DNA of 8,932 nt, taken from Lentisphaeria bacterium. GTDB lineage: Bacteria; Verrucomicrobiota; Lentisphaeria; Oligosphaerales; Oligosphaeraceae. The translations under genes and the position numbers were made by a program. The stretch is from the NCBI GenBank assembly GCA_028699735.1, contig JAQVUB010000074.1:1-8932 (forward strand), in the 5' to 3' direction. Positions 1 to 6,829 of this stretch are shown here, piece by piece (the first letter of the stretch is position 1; each line of letters begins with the position of its first letter). The notes below the pieces were generated by a model, which saw nothing but the letters and a program-made list of their open reading frames with translations, was not told the origin of the DNA and made no database searches.

Positions 1-2
1 AT

Positions 3-1265
3 GGAGAAATTGCTGACTGCGCTCTGACATCCCACCCGCTGTTGCGGGAAGCCCAGGCAGAACAGGCCAGACGTCGCTTTGAACTCGAACTGAAAGGAAT
101 CCAGTGCACTGGCGCACTCGGCTTGGGCATCGAATTGGGTGTCCCCACCGGCTCCCACCTGCATAATGCCGTACTCTGGGACTATAGCCGCCTGCCACGC
201 CCCCTGCTCTATGCCGACGGTATCTTCACTGGCGAGGATGTCCTCCCCCCAAAAGCCGTCCTTCCAGAACGCAAACCTGATCCGCGAATCCTGAAAAGCC
301 TCGATCTCAAACCTGAAGAATATCAACTCGAACCCCTACCAAAACAGGGCAGCGGACGCCTGTTCTGCCGACTGAAAAAAGCGGAAAAATCCTGGGTCTG
401 GTGTGCCTACAATCCCGAGCGTCGAGAAAACGCCGGCTATGCCGCCATCAGCGATTTCCTCTGCCGCCTCGGTATCCGTGTGCCAAAAATCCTCCATCAC
501 CAGCCAGATTGCTTTGAGATCATCATCGAAGACCTCGGCCAGAGCGATATGCAACTGGCCTCCGGACGCCTGATGAAAGATTACCTTTTCCAGGTTGTCG
601 AGCAAATTGCCCGCTTGCATGTTCTCGGAGACCAGGCCGTCCGCCTCGAGGAACTACCCCTGCAGAAAGGTTTCACCAAAGGACTCTATGACTGGGAACG
701 AGATTATTTCCGTACGCATATCCTGGATGCTTTCCTGAAAACTCCGGAACTGTGGACGGATGCCGCAGCCGAATACCGAATATTGAGGGACATGCTTTTA
801 CGGCAACCCCTGGTGCCCATCCACCGCGACCTGCAGAGCGCCAATGTCAAAGTCCGCAATGGACAAGCCTGGCTGATTGATTTTCAGGGCATGCGCCTGG
901 GTTGCGCTGCATACGACCTCGGCTCCCTGCTCTATGATCCCTATCAATGCCACCCCAGTGAACTGCGCCAGGAAGTCTGGCAGGAATATAAACGCCAGGT
1001 CAGACTGCTGGGCGGAACTCCACCCCCGGATAAAATCCTCTGCGCCGCCGCATGCCAGAGACTCCTGCAGGCCCTCGGAGCCTACGGAAAACTCTGGCTG
1101 ACCGACCACCTGGACTGGTACGCCCAGTTCATCATCCCCGGCCTCGAAATGCTCCGCCAGGCCGCCGGCGAAAGCAAGACCTTCCCTGCCTTGCAGCAAC
1201 TCGCACAAGAAGCCTTGCCTCTGGCTGAAAGCCGCCTGACAGCGCTGAAGCAATCGAAAATTTGA
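3..1265 (+). CDS. AmgK-like sugar phosphotransferase, 5'-truncated by window edge
   Basis: The frame is open from base 3 to the TGA at 1263-1265, so the gene probably begins upstream of the window. TTG at 42 is the first conventional start inside it, but no Shine-Dalgarno sequence precedes it. Numbered from that TTG (407 residues), the C-terminal ~310 residues form an aminoglycoside phosphotransferase/choline kinase fold: IIIEDLG near residue 160, the catalytic loop HRDLQSAN with H261, D263 and N268, and the metal-binding Asp D280 in IDFQG, followed by YDLGSLLYDPY. The IDFQG...YDL.SLL.DPY signature is typical of AmgK-type kinases, which phosphorylate the anomeric position of N-acetylmuramate/N-acetylglucosamine in peptidoglycan recycling; the substrate here is inferred. 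About 90 residues before the kinase domain, plus whatever lies upstream, match nothing I recognise. AmgK proteins normally begin close to the kinase domain, so this is probably a two-domain protein. The acetyltransferase gene follows on the same strand after 71 bases. Confidence 0.8.
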   Translation, partial: GEIADCALTSHPLLREAQAEQARRRFELELKGIQCTGALGLGIELGVPTGSHLHNAVLWDYSRLPRPLLYADGIFTGEDVLPPKAVLPERKPDPRILKSLDLKPEEYQLEPLPKQGSGRLFCRLKKAEKSWVWCAYNPERRENAGYAAISDFLCRLGIRVPKILHHQPDCFEIIIEDLGQSDMQLASGRLMKDYLFQVVEQIARLHVLGDQAVRLEELPLQKGFTKGLYDWERDYFRTHILDAFLKTPELWTDAAAEYRILRDMLLRQPLVPIHRDLQSANVKVRNGQAWLIDFQGMRLGCAAYDLGSLLYDPYQCHPSELRQEVWQEYKRQVRLLGGTPPPDKILCAAACQRLLQALGAYGKLWLTDHLDWYAQFIIPGLEMLRQAAGESKTFPALQQLAQEALPLAESRLTALKQSKI

Positions 1266-1336
1266 TGCAAAAAGATCACTGCGCCATGGGGTACTGACGT
1301 CTTTCATCTTTCAACGGGAACTACAAGGGAAAAATT

Positions 1337-2059
1337 ATGAATTTTCTCATGTCTTTGCTGAAATACCGTTTAAGACGCAGGCGAATTGGAATATCCAACG
1401 AGCTGCATCTGTCTTCGAACATGTCCATAGATCTTGAAGCACCGCTTTCTCTTCATAAAATCGATTTGAATACCCGTGCTGATATCATTCCCCGCATTGG
1501 CGCTCATACCTATATCCGTTCCGGCTGCTATTTTTCAGCATTTCAGGAAATTGGACGTTTCTGTTCCATAGGGCCGTCTTTACGTTGCGGTGATATCAAT
1601 CATCCCCTTGATCTGGTTTCCACACACCCGTTTGCCTACCGGCACCGCAGCCCCGATGATCCCGACTACCGATATCAAAGGCAGATTAAAGCACCTCCAG
1701 TAATCGGTCACGATGTATGGATCGGCAGTAACGCCATTATTATGTCCGGAGTCCGAATTGCCACTGGAGCGGTTATCGCCGCAGGTGCAGTCGTCTGCAA
1801 AGATGTCGCACCCTATGAAATTGTCGGAGGAGTCCCGGCGCGGCATATCCGATTGCGATTTTCAACGGAAATAATTGATAAATTGCTGGGCACCCAATGG
1901 TGGAATTATGATCCACAAAGCCTGCTGAACTTCGATTTTTCCAGCCCGGAAGCCTTTATTGAACAGTTTACCGCTGCAAAATTACAACCGGTTTCCTATC
2001 CGCTCTGGCGAATCCATGGACGAGGCAAGCGCATCGAACGCCTGAATACACCGTCCTGA
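1337..2059 (+). CDS. CatB/XAT-type hexapeptide-repeat O-acetyltransferase
   Basis: This 240-residue protein is a left-handed beta-helix acyltransferase of the xenobiotic acetyltransferase/CatB-related group, which moves acetyl from acetyl-CoA to a hydroxyl, often on a sugar. The visible family pattern includes FCSIG, the expected catalytic His (H89, in GDINHPLD), the insert loop with STHPFAYRH, then hexapeptide turns: PPVIGHDVWIGSNAIIMSGV from about residue 120, AVIAAGAVVCKDV, and the closing IVGGVPARHIR. The C-terminal WWNYD resembles the WWdW box of the family. AAGGGA at 1325-1330 lies six bases before the ATG and supports this start. The gene converges with waaG, with nine bases between the stops, so the likely role is O-acetylation of LPS core, O-antigen or capsule sugar rather than drug resistance. 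The substrate is inferred from neighbours only. Confidence 0.87.
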   Translation: MNFLMSLLKYRLRRRRIGISNELHLSSNMSIDLEAPLSLHKIDLNTRADIIPRIGAHTYIRSGCYFSAFQEIGRFCSIGPSLRCGDINHPLDLVSTHPFAYRHRSPDDPDYRYQRQIKAPPVIGHDVWIGSNAIIMSGVRIATGAVIAAGAVVCKDVAPYEIVGGVPARHIRLRFSTEIIDKLLGTQWWNYDPQSLLNFDFSSPEAFIEQFTAAKLQPVSYPLWRIHGRGKRIERLNTPS

Positions 2060-2068
2060 CTGCAAGCT

Positions 2069-3199
2069 TCAATTTTTCGCAAGACCAGTTTTATTCTCAA
2101 AATAGTCCACGGCTCGTTCAGCTCTGCTGTAGAAATCGGCAGTTTCTGCATATTTTCGGGTGGATAGGGTCGCCTGTTGCAGGTTATTCAATGCTTGGTA
2201 CAGCACGAAATTGAGCTGTTCCTGGCGAAAAGGAAGATCCGTTATCAACCCGGCAGATTCTCGGACAAAAGGGCTGAATCCGCATTCTGAGCTGCAAACC
2301 ACAGGTGTTCCTGCGGCAATGCTCTCAATCAAAACCGACCCGGCGGATTCATTGCGGGCAGGATGAACCATAAGATCTGCTGCCAGCAATAATTCAGGAA
2401 TATCGCGGCGCTGCCCCAGAAAATGTACCTGCTTTTCAACCCCGGCCTTTCTGGCAAGTTTGGCAAAAGGTTGAAAATGCCCTCCCCCTGCAAAGAAAAA
2501 CTCCACACGACTGCGGAATTCGACAGGCAACGCAGCAACCGCTTCCAGACTGCGGTCACAGCCCTTGCCCTGGGTGACTGCTCCGACCTGAATCAGCATG
2601 AACCGGTTGTCTGCGAGCCCAAGTTCCTCCCTTTTGCGGGCACGAATCGCTTCGGCATCCGCAGGACGCCGGCAGGCACTATTCATACCAGGCGGCAAAG
2701 ACAAGAAACGTACCTCTTCTGTTTGATAATGCTGCCTATAATCTGACTTCTGACGTTCCGTAATATACAGGATTCGAGTTTGTCCCCCACGAGCAAAAAT
2801 CCTTGCTTCCTGGCCGAGATAAGTCCGATAGCGGGGATGCAGGCGCAAGGCGAGCCGGGAATGCGACTTGGGTAATTCTTCCTGGAGGCAATTGTCTGCG
2901 GCAAAATAGAAATCCCCGCCGCCCATACGGTTAAATACCACTTTCAAAGAAAAATGCTCTGTACAGGTTGTCCTGTGAAAGGTTTTTTCAAACTCGGCAG
3001 CCTTTCCCCAGTTGGTCAGGCTATGCACCGGAAGCAGTTGCACCGTCAGCCCGTCTTCCCAGGGCAGTTCATCCTGCCATTGGGAGGTGTACACAACTAC
3101 CTGATGACCGCGGCGAACAGCCTCACGGGCAATCCGCAACATATCAGACTGCAATCCACCAAAAGGGAAATACTTGAAAATTGCAAAAGCTATACGCAT
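2069..3199 (-). CDS. waaG: LPS core glucosyltransferase WaaG (RfaG), GT4 family
   Basis: The 376-residue product resembles E. coli WaaG (374 residues) from end to end. In E. coli WaaG transfers glucose from UDP-glucose to heptose of the inner LPS core at the cytoplasmic face of the inner membrane. Shared landmarks: the N-terminal KYFPFGGLQ (residues 9-17) forming the donor-site glycine loop, GHQVVVYT, the FNRMGG and FYFAAD segments, RYRTYLGQEARIF, HYQTEEVRFLSLPPG, the nucleotide-binding TQGKGCDRS with K212, AADLMVHPA, and the GT4 EX7E pair at E284 and E292 in NESAGSVLIESIAAG. A full-length GT-B fold with both domains is present. The ATG at 3197-3199 lacks an obvious Shine-Dalgarno sequence, but the MRIAFAIFKYFPFGG start matches the family. 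The gene ends nine bases from the convergent acetyltransferase and is transcribed away from the fusion gene at 3558. Donor specificity for glucose is inferred from family. Confidence 0.93.
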   Translation of the reverse strand: MRIAFAIFKYFPFGGLQSDMLRIAREAVRRGHQVVVYTSQWQDELPWEDGLTVQLLPVHSLTNWGKAAEFEKTFHRTTCTEHFSLKVVFNRMGGGDFYFAADNCLQEELPKSHSRLALRLHPRYRTYLGQEARIFARGGQTRILYITERQKSDYRQHYQTEEVRFLSLPPGMNSACRRPADAEAIRARKREELGLADNRFMLIQVGAVTQGKGCDRSLEAVAALPVEFRSRVEFFFAGGGHFQPFAKLARKAGVEKQVHFLGQRRDIPELLLAADLMVHPARNESAGSVLIESIAAGTPVVCSSECGFSPFVRESAGLITDLPFRQEQLNFVLYQALNNLQQATLSTRKYAETADFYSRAERAVDYFENKTGLAKN

Positions 3200-3263
3200 T
3201 GTTTAGATTGTCTGATAAATGATTTTACGTAAATGTGCGAAATCTAATGATCGGAGTAAATAT

Positions 3264-3294
3264 TTGACAAAGTGCATCTGAATCCTTTTTTAGA
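3264..3294 (+). promoter_or_regulatory. Candidate sigma70-type promoter, rightward
   Basis: TTGACA at 3264-3269 is a perfect -35 match. The best -10 candidates are TTTTAG/TTTAGA at 3288-3294, with an 18-19 base spacer and a poor hexamer. It would drive the small frame at 3349 and the fusion gene through a long leader. The good -35 and weak -10 make this tentative. Confidence 0.3.
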
Positions 3295-3348
3295 AAAAGT
3301 TACCACACCCAACAAAACAAGGAGATTCAGAAGCAAGGAAAAATTAAC

Positions 3349-3423
3349 ATGGATTTAGTGTTTTGCAACTCAGTCGTATACTTTTCATTCGACGAGTTGG
3401 TCATGAAGAGAATAGGTCAGTAA
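3349..3423 (+). CDS. Possible 24-residue small ORF upstream of fusion gene
   Basis: ATG at 3349 opens a 24-codon frame ending at TAA 3421-3423. The peptide starts MDLVFCNSVVYFSFDELVMK and ends RIGQ. AAGGA at 3335-3339 lies nine bases upstream, a reasonable ribosome site. The peptide has a mildly hydrophobic start but no recognisable domain. It could be a leader peptide, the remnant of a larger gene, or chance; such a short frame is expected often by chance. The TATACT at 3377 lies inside it, which argues against both elements being used together. Confidence 0.2.
   Translation: MDLVFCNSVVYFSFDELVMKRIGQ
3377..3382 (+). promoter_or_regulatory. Candidate -10 element TATACT
   Basis: TATACT matches the sigma70 -10 consensus at five of six positions. 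The hexamer 17 bases upstream (TTTAGT, from 3354) is a poor -35. Transcription from here would give a leader of about 170 bases before the preferred start at 3558. Only the hexamer itself is seen. Confidence 0.22.
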
Positions 3424-3557
3424 CCAACGCCACCAAGTGTTTTCGGAAATCCTGTTTGTAATTGCACAGTGGAATGTTAGCTTATGGTCTAAGCATTATG
3501 AGTATAGAAGGAAAGGACGGTTCTCACGTGCGATTCGGTAGAATTCATCAAGGCAGG

Positions 3558-5882
3558 ATGAGCAGACAACAAAAACTTAGCGGATATGAGGGCTTGCCGG
3601 TCGGGACGCACTGTGTAGATTGCGGTAATTGCAGCAATGTGTGCATGCATGGAGTGTTAGGCCGCTGCACCGATGCCAGCGGTTTCAAACATGTAGAAAT
3701 CTTACACCCCGATCAATGCAAAAAATGCGGGAAATGCCTTGATGTATGTCCCATGATTTCCTGTGAAAATGGCAACCGTCAACCGACAGTGTACGCTGGT
3801 TGGCATCGTGACGTTGATGTCGTCCGTGCCAGCACATCTGGTGGCGTGTTTAGTGCGATGGCGCAACGTATGTTTAAACTGGGCGGATTGGTTGCTGGTG
3901 TAGAGCTGGAACGCTTGAACGGCAGATATGTTCTTGCGTCGAACATGAGCGAACTGGCTGCATTGCGCGGTAGCAAGTATGTTCCCTCGTCTATTTCCGA
4001 TGTGTATACAGCTATTGACGAGGCGTTGAGGTCAGGACGTCCTGTGCTTTGTGTGGGGCTGCCTTGCCAAATTGCTGCGCTAAAATTGTTTTTTTCATCA
4101 AGTAAGAATTCTGCCAAACTAACGACTGCCGACTTAATTTGTTCCGGCATGCCAGCGCCAAAGATACTGGAACTTGAATGCACCCACACGGGTATGGTGG
4201 TGACATCGTTTCGAAATAAGTCTGGCCACAGCTGGAAGACTTCTCACGCGTTGTGCGGAATGGATTCGGCAACTGGTCGTGAAATTCGTGTGTGCCTGAA
4301 TAAGTCGCCGTTCTACAGCGGATTTAGTGACAGGTTACTATTGCGAAAAGCATGCCACGACTGTCCTTATGCCCGGTTGCCTCGAGTAGGAGACGTGACC
4401 TTAGGCGACTTTTGGGGGCTGAGTCGTTTCAGGGAACGCCAAGCTGATGGCGTATCTCTTGTATTTGCCAATAACGATGCAGGTGTCAGCTACCTGGCCG
4501 ACTGTGGAAAATACATGGAGCTTTATGAGTCCTCGCTGGCCGAAGCTGCACCCGGTAATCCCAGAATATACTGCGGAAAGGCCGCATACCTGGAACATCC
4601 TTTGCGCAAAATGATGGACTTTGCCTGCAAATATTTCCCATGGTCCGCTATTAAATTATTGTATGGCGGAACCTACAGGCGGATTTTCCTGGGCAAGCTG
4701 CCGTTCGAGGTTCTATACCCGGGTTTTTTAAGAAAGGATGTCCGAAAAACGTACAAGGAAGGCTTGGCGAGCATCCTACTCGGCGATAAAAATGCAGTAC
4801 CAGCTGTCCCTGCCATTGGAATATTGACATTCCACATGGCTTCCAACTTCGGTGCCGTGCTTCAGACTTACGCTTTGTTGATGACACTCTCAAAATGCAA
4901 TCCAGGAGCATTTGTCGAGGTTTTGGACTACCGCCCGAAGTGGATGGACCGAAAGGTGTCACGCTTAAAACTCCGAAAACATGCACAGCGCAGCGAATTT
5001 GTCGATTTTGTCAGGCGGTATTTGGTGTGTACTAAAATCGCCTCCTCTGATTTGATGACCTGCATAAATGCCTTGCGTGGAAAAGGCCCTAAAAGCGTGG
5101 TTGTTGGAAGCGACCAGGTATGGAATCCGGCAATAACCCGTGACTCCTGGCTGGACTATTTTCTGGGATTCGAAAACGACCAATGCCGCCGCATATCGTA
5201 TTCCGCAAGTTTTGGTGAGACAAGTCTGAACTGCAGTGCTGAGAAGTCTGCACAGATTGGGATGTGCCTGGGCAAGTATGCACGGTTGAGTGTGCGTGAG
5301 AAGAGTGGCATTGGTATAGCATCGAAACTGGGGCGTGCTGATGCCGTCCAGACTTTAGACCCGACTCTGGCAGCAGATTCAAACATATACGAAATTCTTT
5401 TACAGGAAGCACACGAGGCGCCTTGCGGTTTGCTTGGTGTTTTTTTAGATGAGATGCCCTTACATACAAAAATGTTGCACGGCTTGTCTACAGCTAGCGG
5501 TCTCAAGGTAAGGGTGATCAGCGGCAAATACAGACCATTTTCCAGCCTTGACAGACCGTATACGACGTCTGTTCCTGACTATCTTATGTCCATCAAGACG
5601 GCACGCATGGTACTGACGGACAGCTATCATGCACTGGTGTTCTCCCTAATATTCCGTCGTCCCTTTGTTGTTGTGCCTTCTGGTAAAAATGCCAGACGTT
5701 TTGAGCGAATTCGAGATTTGCTGGAAATGACTGGTCTTGCGGAACGTGTGGTGAATGACTTTAGCGCAGAAAAATGCATGTCCTTATATGCTAAAACGAT
5801 AGACTATGATGCCGTGCATGCTCGTATTGCTGACATGAGGCGTAGTTCACAGGAGTTTCTAAGACTTGAATCCGTAAAGTAG
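3558..5882 (+). CDS. Fusion: 2x[4Fe-4S] FrhB-like oxidoreductase + polysaccharide pyruvyl transferase
   Basis: The frame is open from TTG 3462 (806 residues); I prefer ATG 3558 (774 residues), because residues 1-32 of the long form are unlike the family and a weak AAGG precedes 3558. ATG 3498 is another option. Long-form numbering: two ferredoxin-type cluster motifs, C51-x2-C54-x2-C57-x3-C61 and C86-x2-C89-x2-C92-x3-C96-P; then the F420 hydrogenase/dehydrogenase beta-subunit (FrhB) N and C domains from about 107 to 400, with YAGWHRD, STSGGVFSAMA, GLPCQIAAL, and CHDCPYA (C298, C301) leading into GDVTLGDFWG; then from about 452 to 790 a CsaB/WcaK-type pyruvyl transferase domain with FHMASNFGAVLQTYAL, VVVGSDQVWNP (546-556), SYSASFG, LSVREKSG and TDSYHALVFSL. 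Pyruvyl transferases move a pyruvate ketal from phosphoenolpyruvate to glycans; FrhB-like proteins are flavin/Fe-S redox enzymes. Both occur in polysaccharide loci, so a surface-glycan role is likely, but the redox reaction is unknown. The gene is oriented against both neighbours. Confidence 0.85.
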   Translation: MSRQQKLSGYEGLPVGTHCVDCGNCSNVCMHGVLGRCTDASGFKHVEILHPDQCKKCGKCLDVCPMISCENGNRQPTVYAGWHRDVDVVRASTSGGVFSAMAQRMFKLGGLVAGVELERLNGRYVLASNMSELAALRGSKYVPSSISDVYTAIDEALRSGRPVLCVGLPCQIAALKLFFSSSKNSAKLTTADLICSGMPAPKILELECTHTGMVVTSFRNKSGHSWKTSHALCGMDSATGREIRVCLNKSPFYSGFSDRLLLRKACHDCPYARLPRVGDVTLGDFWGLSRFRERQADGVSLVFANNDAGVSYLADCGKYMELYESSLAEAAPGNPRIYCGKAAYLEHPLRKMMDFACKYFPWSAIKLLYGGTYRRIFLGKLPFEVLYPGFLRKDVRKTYKEGLASILLGDKNAVPAVPAIGILTFHMASNFGAVLQTYALLMTLSKCNPGAFVEVLDYRPKWMDRKVSRLKLRKHAQRSEFVDFVRRYLVCTKIASSDLMTCINALRGKGPKSVVVGSDQVWNPAITRDSWLDYFLGFENDQCRRISYSASFGETSLNCSAEKSAQIGMCLGKYARLSVREKSGIGIASKLGRADAVQTLDPTLAADSNIYEILLQEAHEAPCGLLGVFLDEMPLHTKMLHGLSTASGLKVRVISGKYRPFSSLDRPYTTSVPDYLMSIKTARMVLTDSYHALVFSLIFRRPFVVVPSGKNARRFERIRDLLEMTGLAERVVNDFSAEKCMSLYAKTIDYDAVHARIADMRRSSQEFLRLESVK

Positions 5883-5897
5883 CCTATTGCAGGTGCT

Positions 5898-6749
5898 TCA
5901 CGAATTCATGTATTTTACTCGATCCGTATGGTTGCTGTTCAATTTGCAGCCAAGAAATTTTTTACCGAATTCCTTTTCCAGTTTTCGGACTCTGGCTTGC
6001 AATTTCCTTATCACTGTTTCTTTATCTGGACAGTTTCGGGCGTTTGCGTTGCAGGTCCCATGCTGGTCATAGCTGTCAAGAAACGTATCAAGCAATGCCT
6101 GATTCGGCAGGGCAGTCAGTGCATGGGAACAAAACTGTACCAGATTTTGGAGTCTTGCGCCCCGGTTAACAATTCCTATTTTCTTCGCGGTTCGGTCATT
6201 ATCCAGAAAAATCAGCTTTCCATCGGGTCCCATGCAGATATTTCCTGGCAGGCAATCCCCATGCACAAAGCCTTTATCATGCAATTCACGGATACCCTGC
6301 CCGGCTTTCTGAAGTATGCCTTCTCGCACGGCATTGTCAGCGGCATCTTTCAGCAAGTCGCTGACCAGAGAATAAGGGATCTCAGCAGTAACCAGAATGT
6401 CTTCAAAACGACATGACGAAAAGCAGCAGGAGCTCACTGCCAGCAAAGGCAAAGGACAGCCCAGATCCGCCAAGCGCATTTGCTCAGAAACATGCCAGAT
6501 CGCAAGCGAACGGGGTGTCCGCAACAGGCTTTTCAAAAAATACCAGCCTCGCCCGGTTCCGGCACCACAGATGCGTTTGAAATAAACCACCCCATTGGGG
6601 GTTTCAATTCGGCGAACAACCCGATCCGGCTTGTCAACAATGACTTCACCGGAATCCGCCAGCTGATGGATATCAGCAAACACACTCTGCCAGCCTTCGC
6701 GAACCAGCCCCTTCCAACGGCCTATGATAATTTTCTGACTTTCTTGCAT
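5898..6749 (-). CDS. LPS-core sugar kinase, WaaP/InaA/KdkA family
   Basis: This 283-residue protein has a small eukaryotic-like kinase fold of the lipopolysaccharide kinase (Kdo/WaaP) family, which phosphorylates heptose or Kdo of the LPS inner core in the cytoplasm. Visible motifs: ATP-binding Lys K58 in VVYFKR, the catalytic loop FVHGDCLPGN with H163, D165 and N170, and the metal-binding Asp D183 in FLDNDR, where relatives usually have DFD. A Cys/Ser-rich stretch (SSCCFSSC, 106-113) is odd. The C-terminus is lysine/arginine rich (RKLQARVRKLEKEFGKK), perhaps helical and membrane-facing. The length is close to E. coli WaaP (265). The start at 6747-6749 lacks a clear Shine-Dalgarno sequence. 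waaG is the next gene on this strand beyond the fusion gene, supporting a core-phosphorylation role; heptose versus Kdo cannot be decided. The gene converges on the fusion gene with 15 bases between them. Confidence 0.82.
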   Translation of the reverse strand: MQESQKIIIGRWKGLVREGWQSVFADIHQLADSGEVIVDKPDRVVRRIETPNGVVYFKRICGAGTGRGWYFLKSLLRTPRSLAIWHVSEQMRLADLGCPLPLLAVSSCCFSSCRFEDILVTAEIPYSLVSDLLKDAADNAVREGILQKAGQGIRELHDKGFVHGDCLPGNICMGPDGKLIFLDNDRTAKKIGIVNRGARLQNLVQFCSHALTALPNQALLDTFLDSYDQHGTCNANARNCPDKETVIRKLQARVRKLEKEFGKKFLGCKLNSNHTDRVKYMNS

Positions 6750-6777
6750 TTTTCAAAGCAGGCAATGTTGTAAAACA

Positions 6778-6807
6778 AGCAGGGGCAGTCTTTCAACCAC
6801 CCCTGCT
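6778..6807 (-). terminator. Rho-independent terminator of the AhpD-like gene
   Basis: AGCAGGGG (6778-6785) pairs perfectly with CCCCTGCT (6800-6807), an 8-bp GC-rich stem with a 14-base loop. On the minus strand it is followed by TTGTTTT, and it lies 23 bases beyond the stop of the gene at 6830-7201. It separates that gene from the kinase at 6749, so the kinase probably has its own promoter or depends on read-through. Confidence 0.8.
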
Positions 6808-6829
6808 CAGTAGAAAATCCATGGTTGGA

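Larger units (their letters stand above)
3200..3557. other. Gene-poor divergent intergenic region
   Basis: These ~360 bases separate the divergent waaG and the iron-sulfur/pyruvyl transferase fusion gene. The region looks AT-richer than its flanks. It holds a perfect -35-like TTGACA at 3264, a good -10-like TATACT at 3377, a purine-rich AAGGAG at about 3319-3324 with no start codon at a useful distance, and a 24-codon reading frame with a plausible ribosome site (3349-3423). Near its right end, 3490-3540 resembles degraded group II intron domain V. No tRNA, protein domain, or palindromic repeat of the 7392/8587 type is seen here. Confidence 0.6.

Noticed and set aside
1..27. ATG at base 1 opening an eight-codon frame (MEKLLTAL, stop at 25-27)
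   Set aside because: It could be the tail of an upstream gene, but the phosphotransferase frame is open through the same bases and no ribosome site follows, so an out-of-frame coincidence is more likely.
798..1307. 169-residue open frame on the minus strand
   Set aside because: It lies antisense to the kinase-motif part of the phosphotransferase gene, has no recognisable family features, and is explained by codon bias of the real gene.
3462..3557. TTG at 3462 as the start of the fusion protein
   Set aside because: The TTG directly follows an in-frame TAA (3459-3461), has no Shine-Dalgarno sequence, and adds 32 residues unlike the family; ATG 3558 is preferred, though ATG 3498 cannot be excluded.
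5928..6416. 162-residue plus-strand frame opposite the LPS kinase
   Set aside because: It has no domain motifs, while the minus strand has clear kinase motifs in frame.
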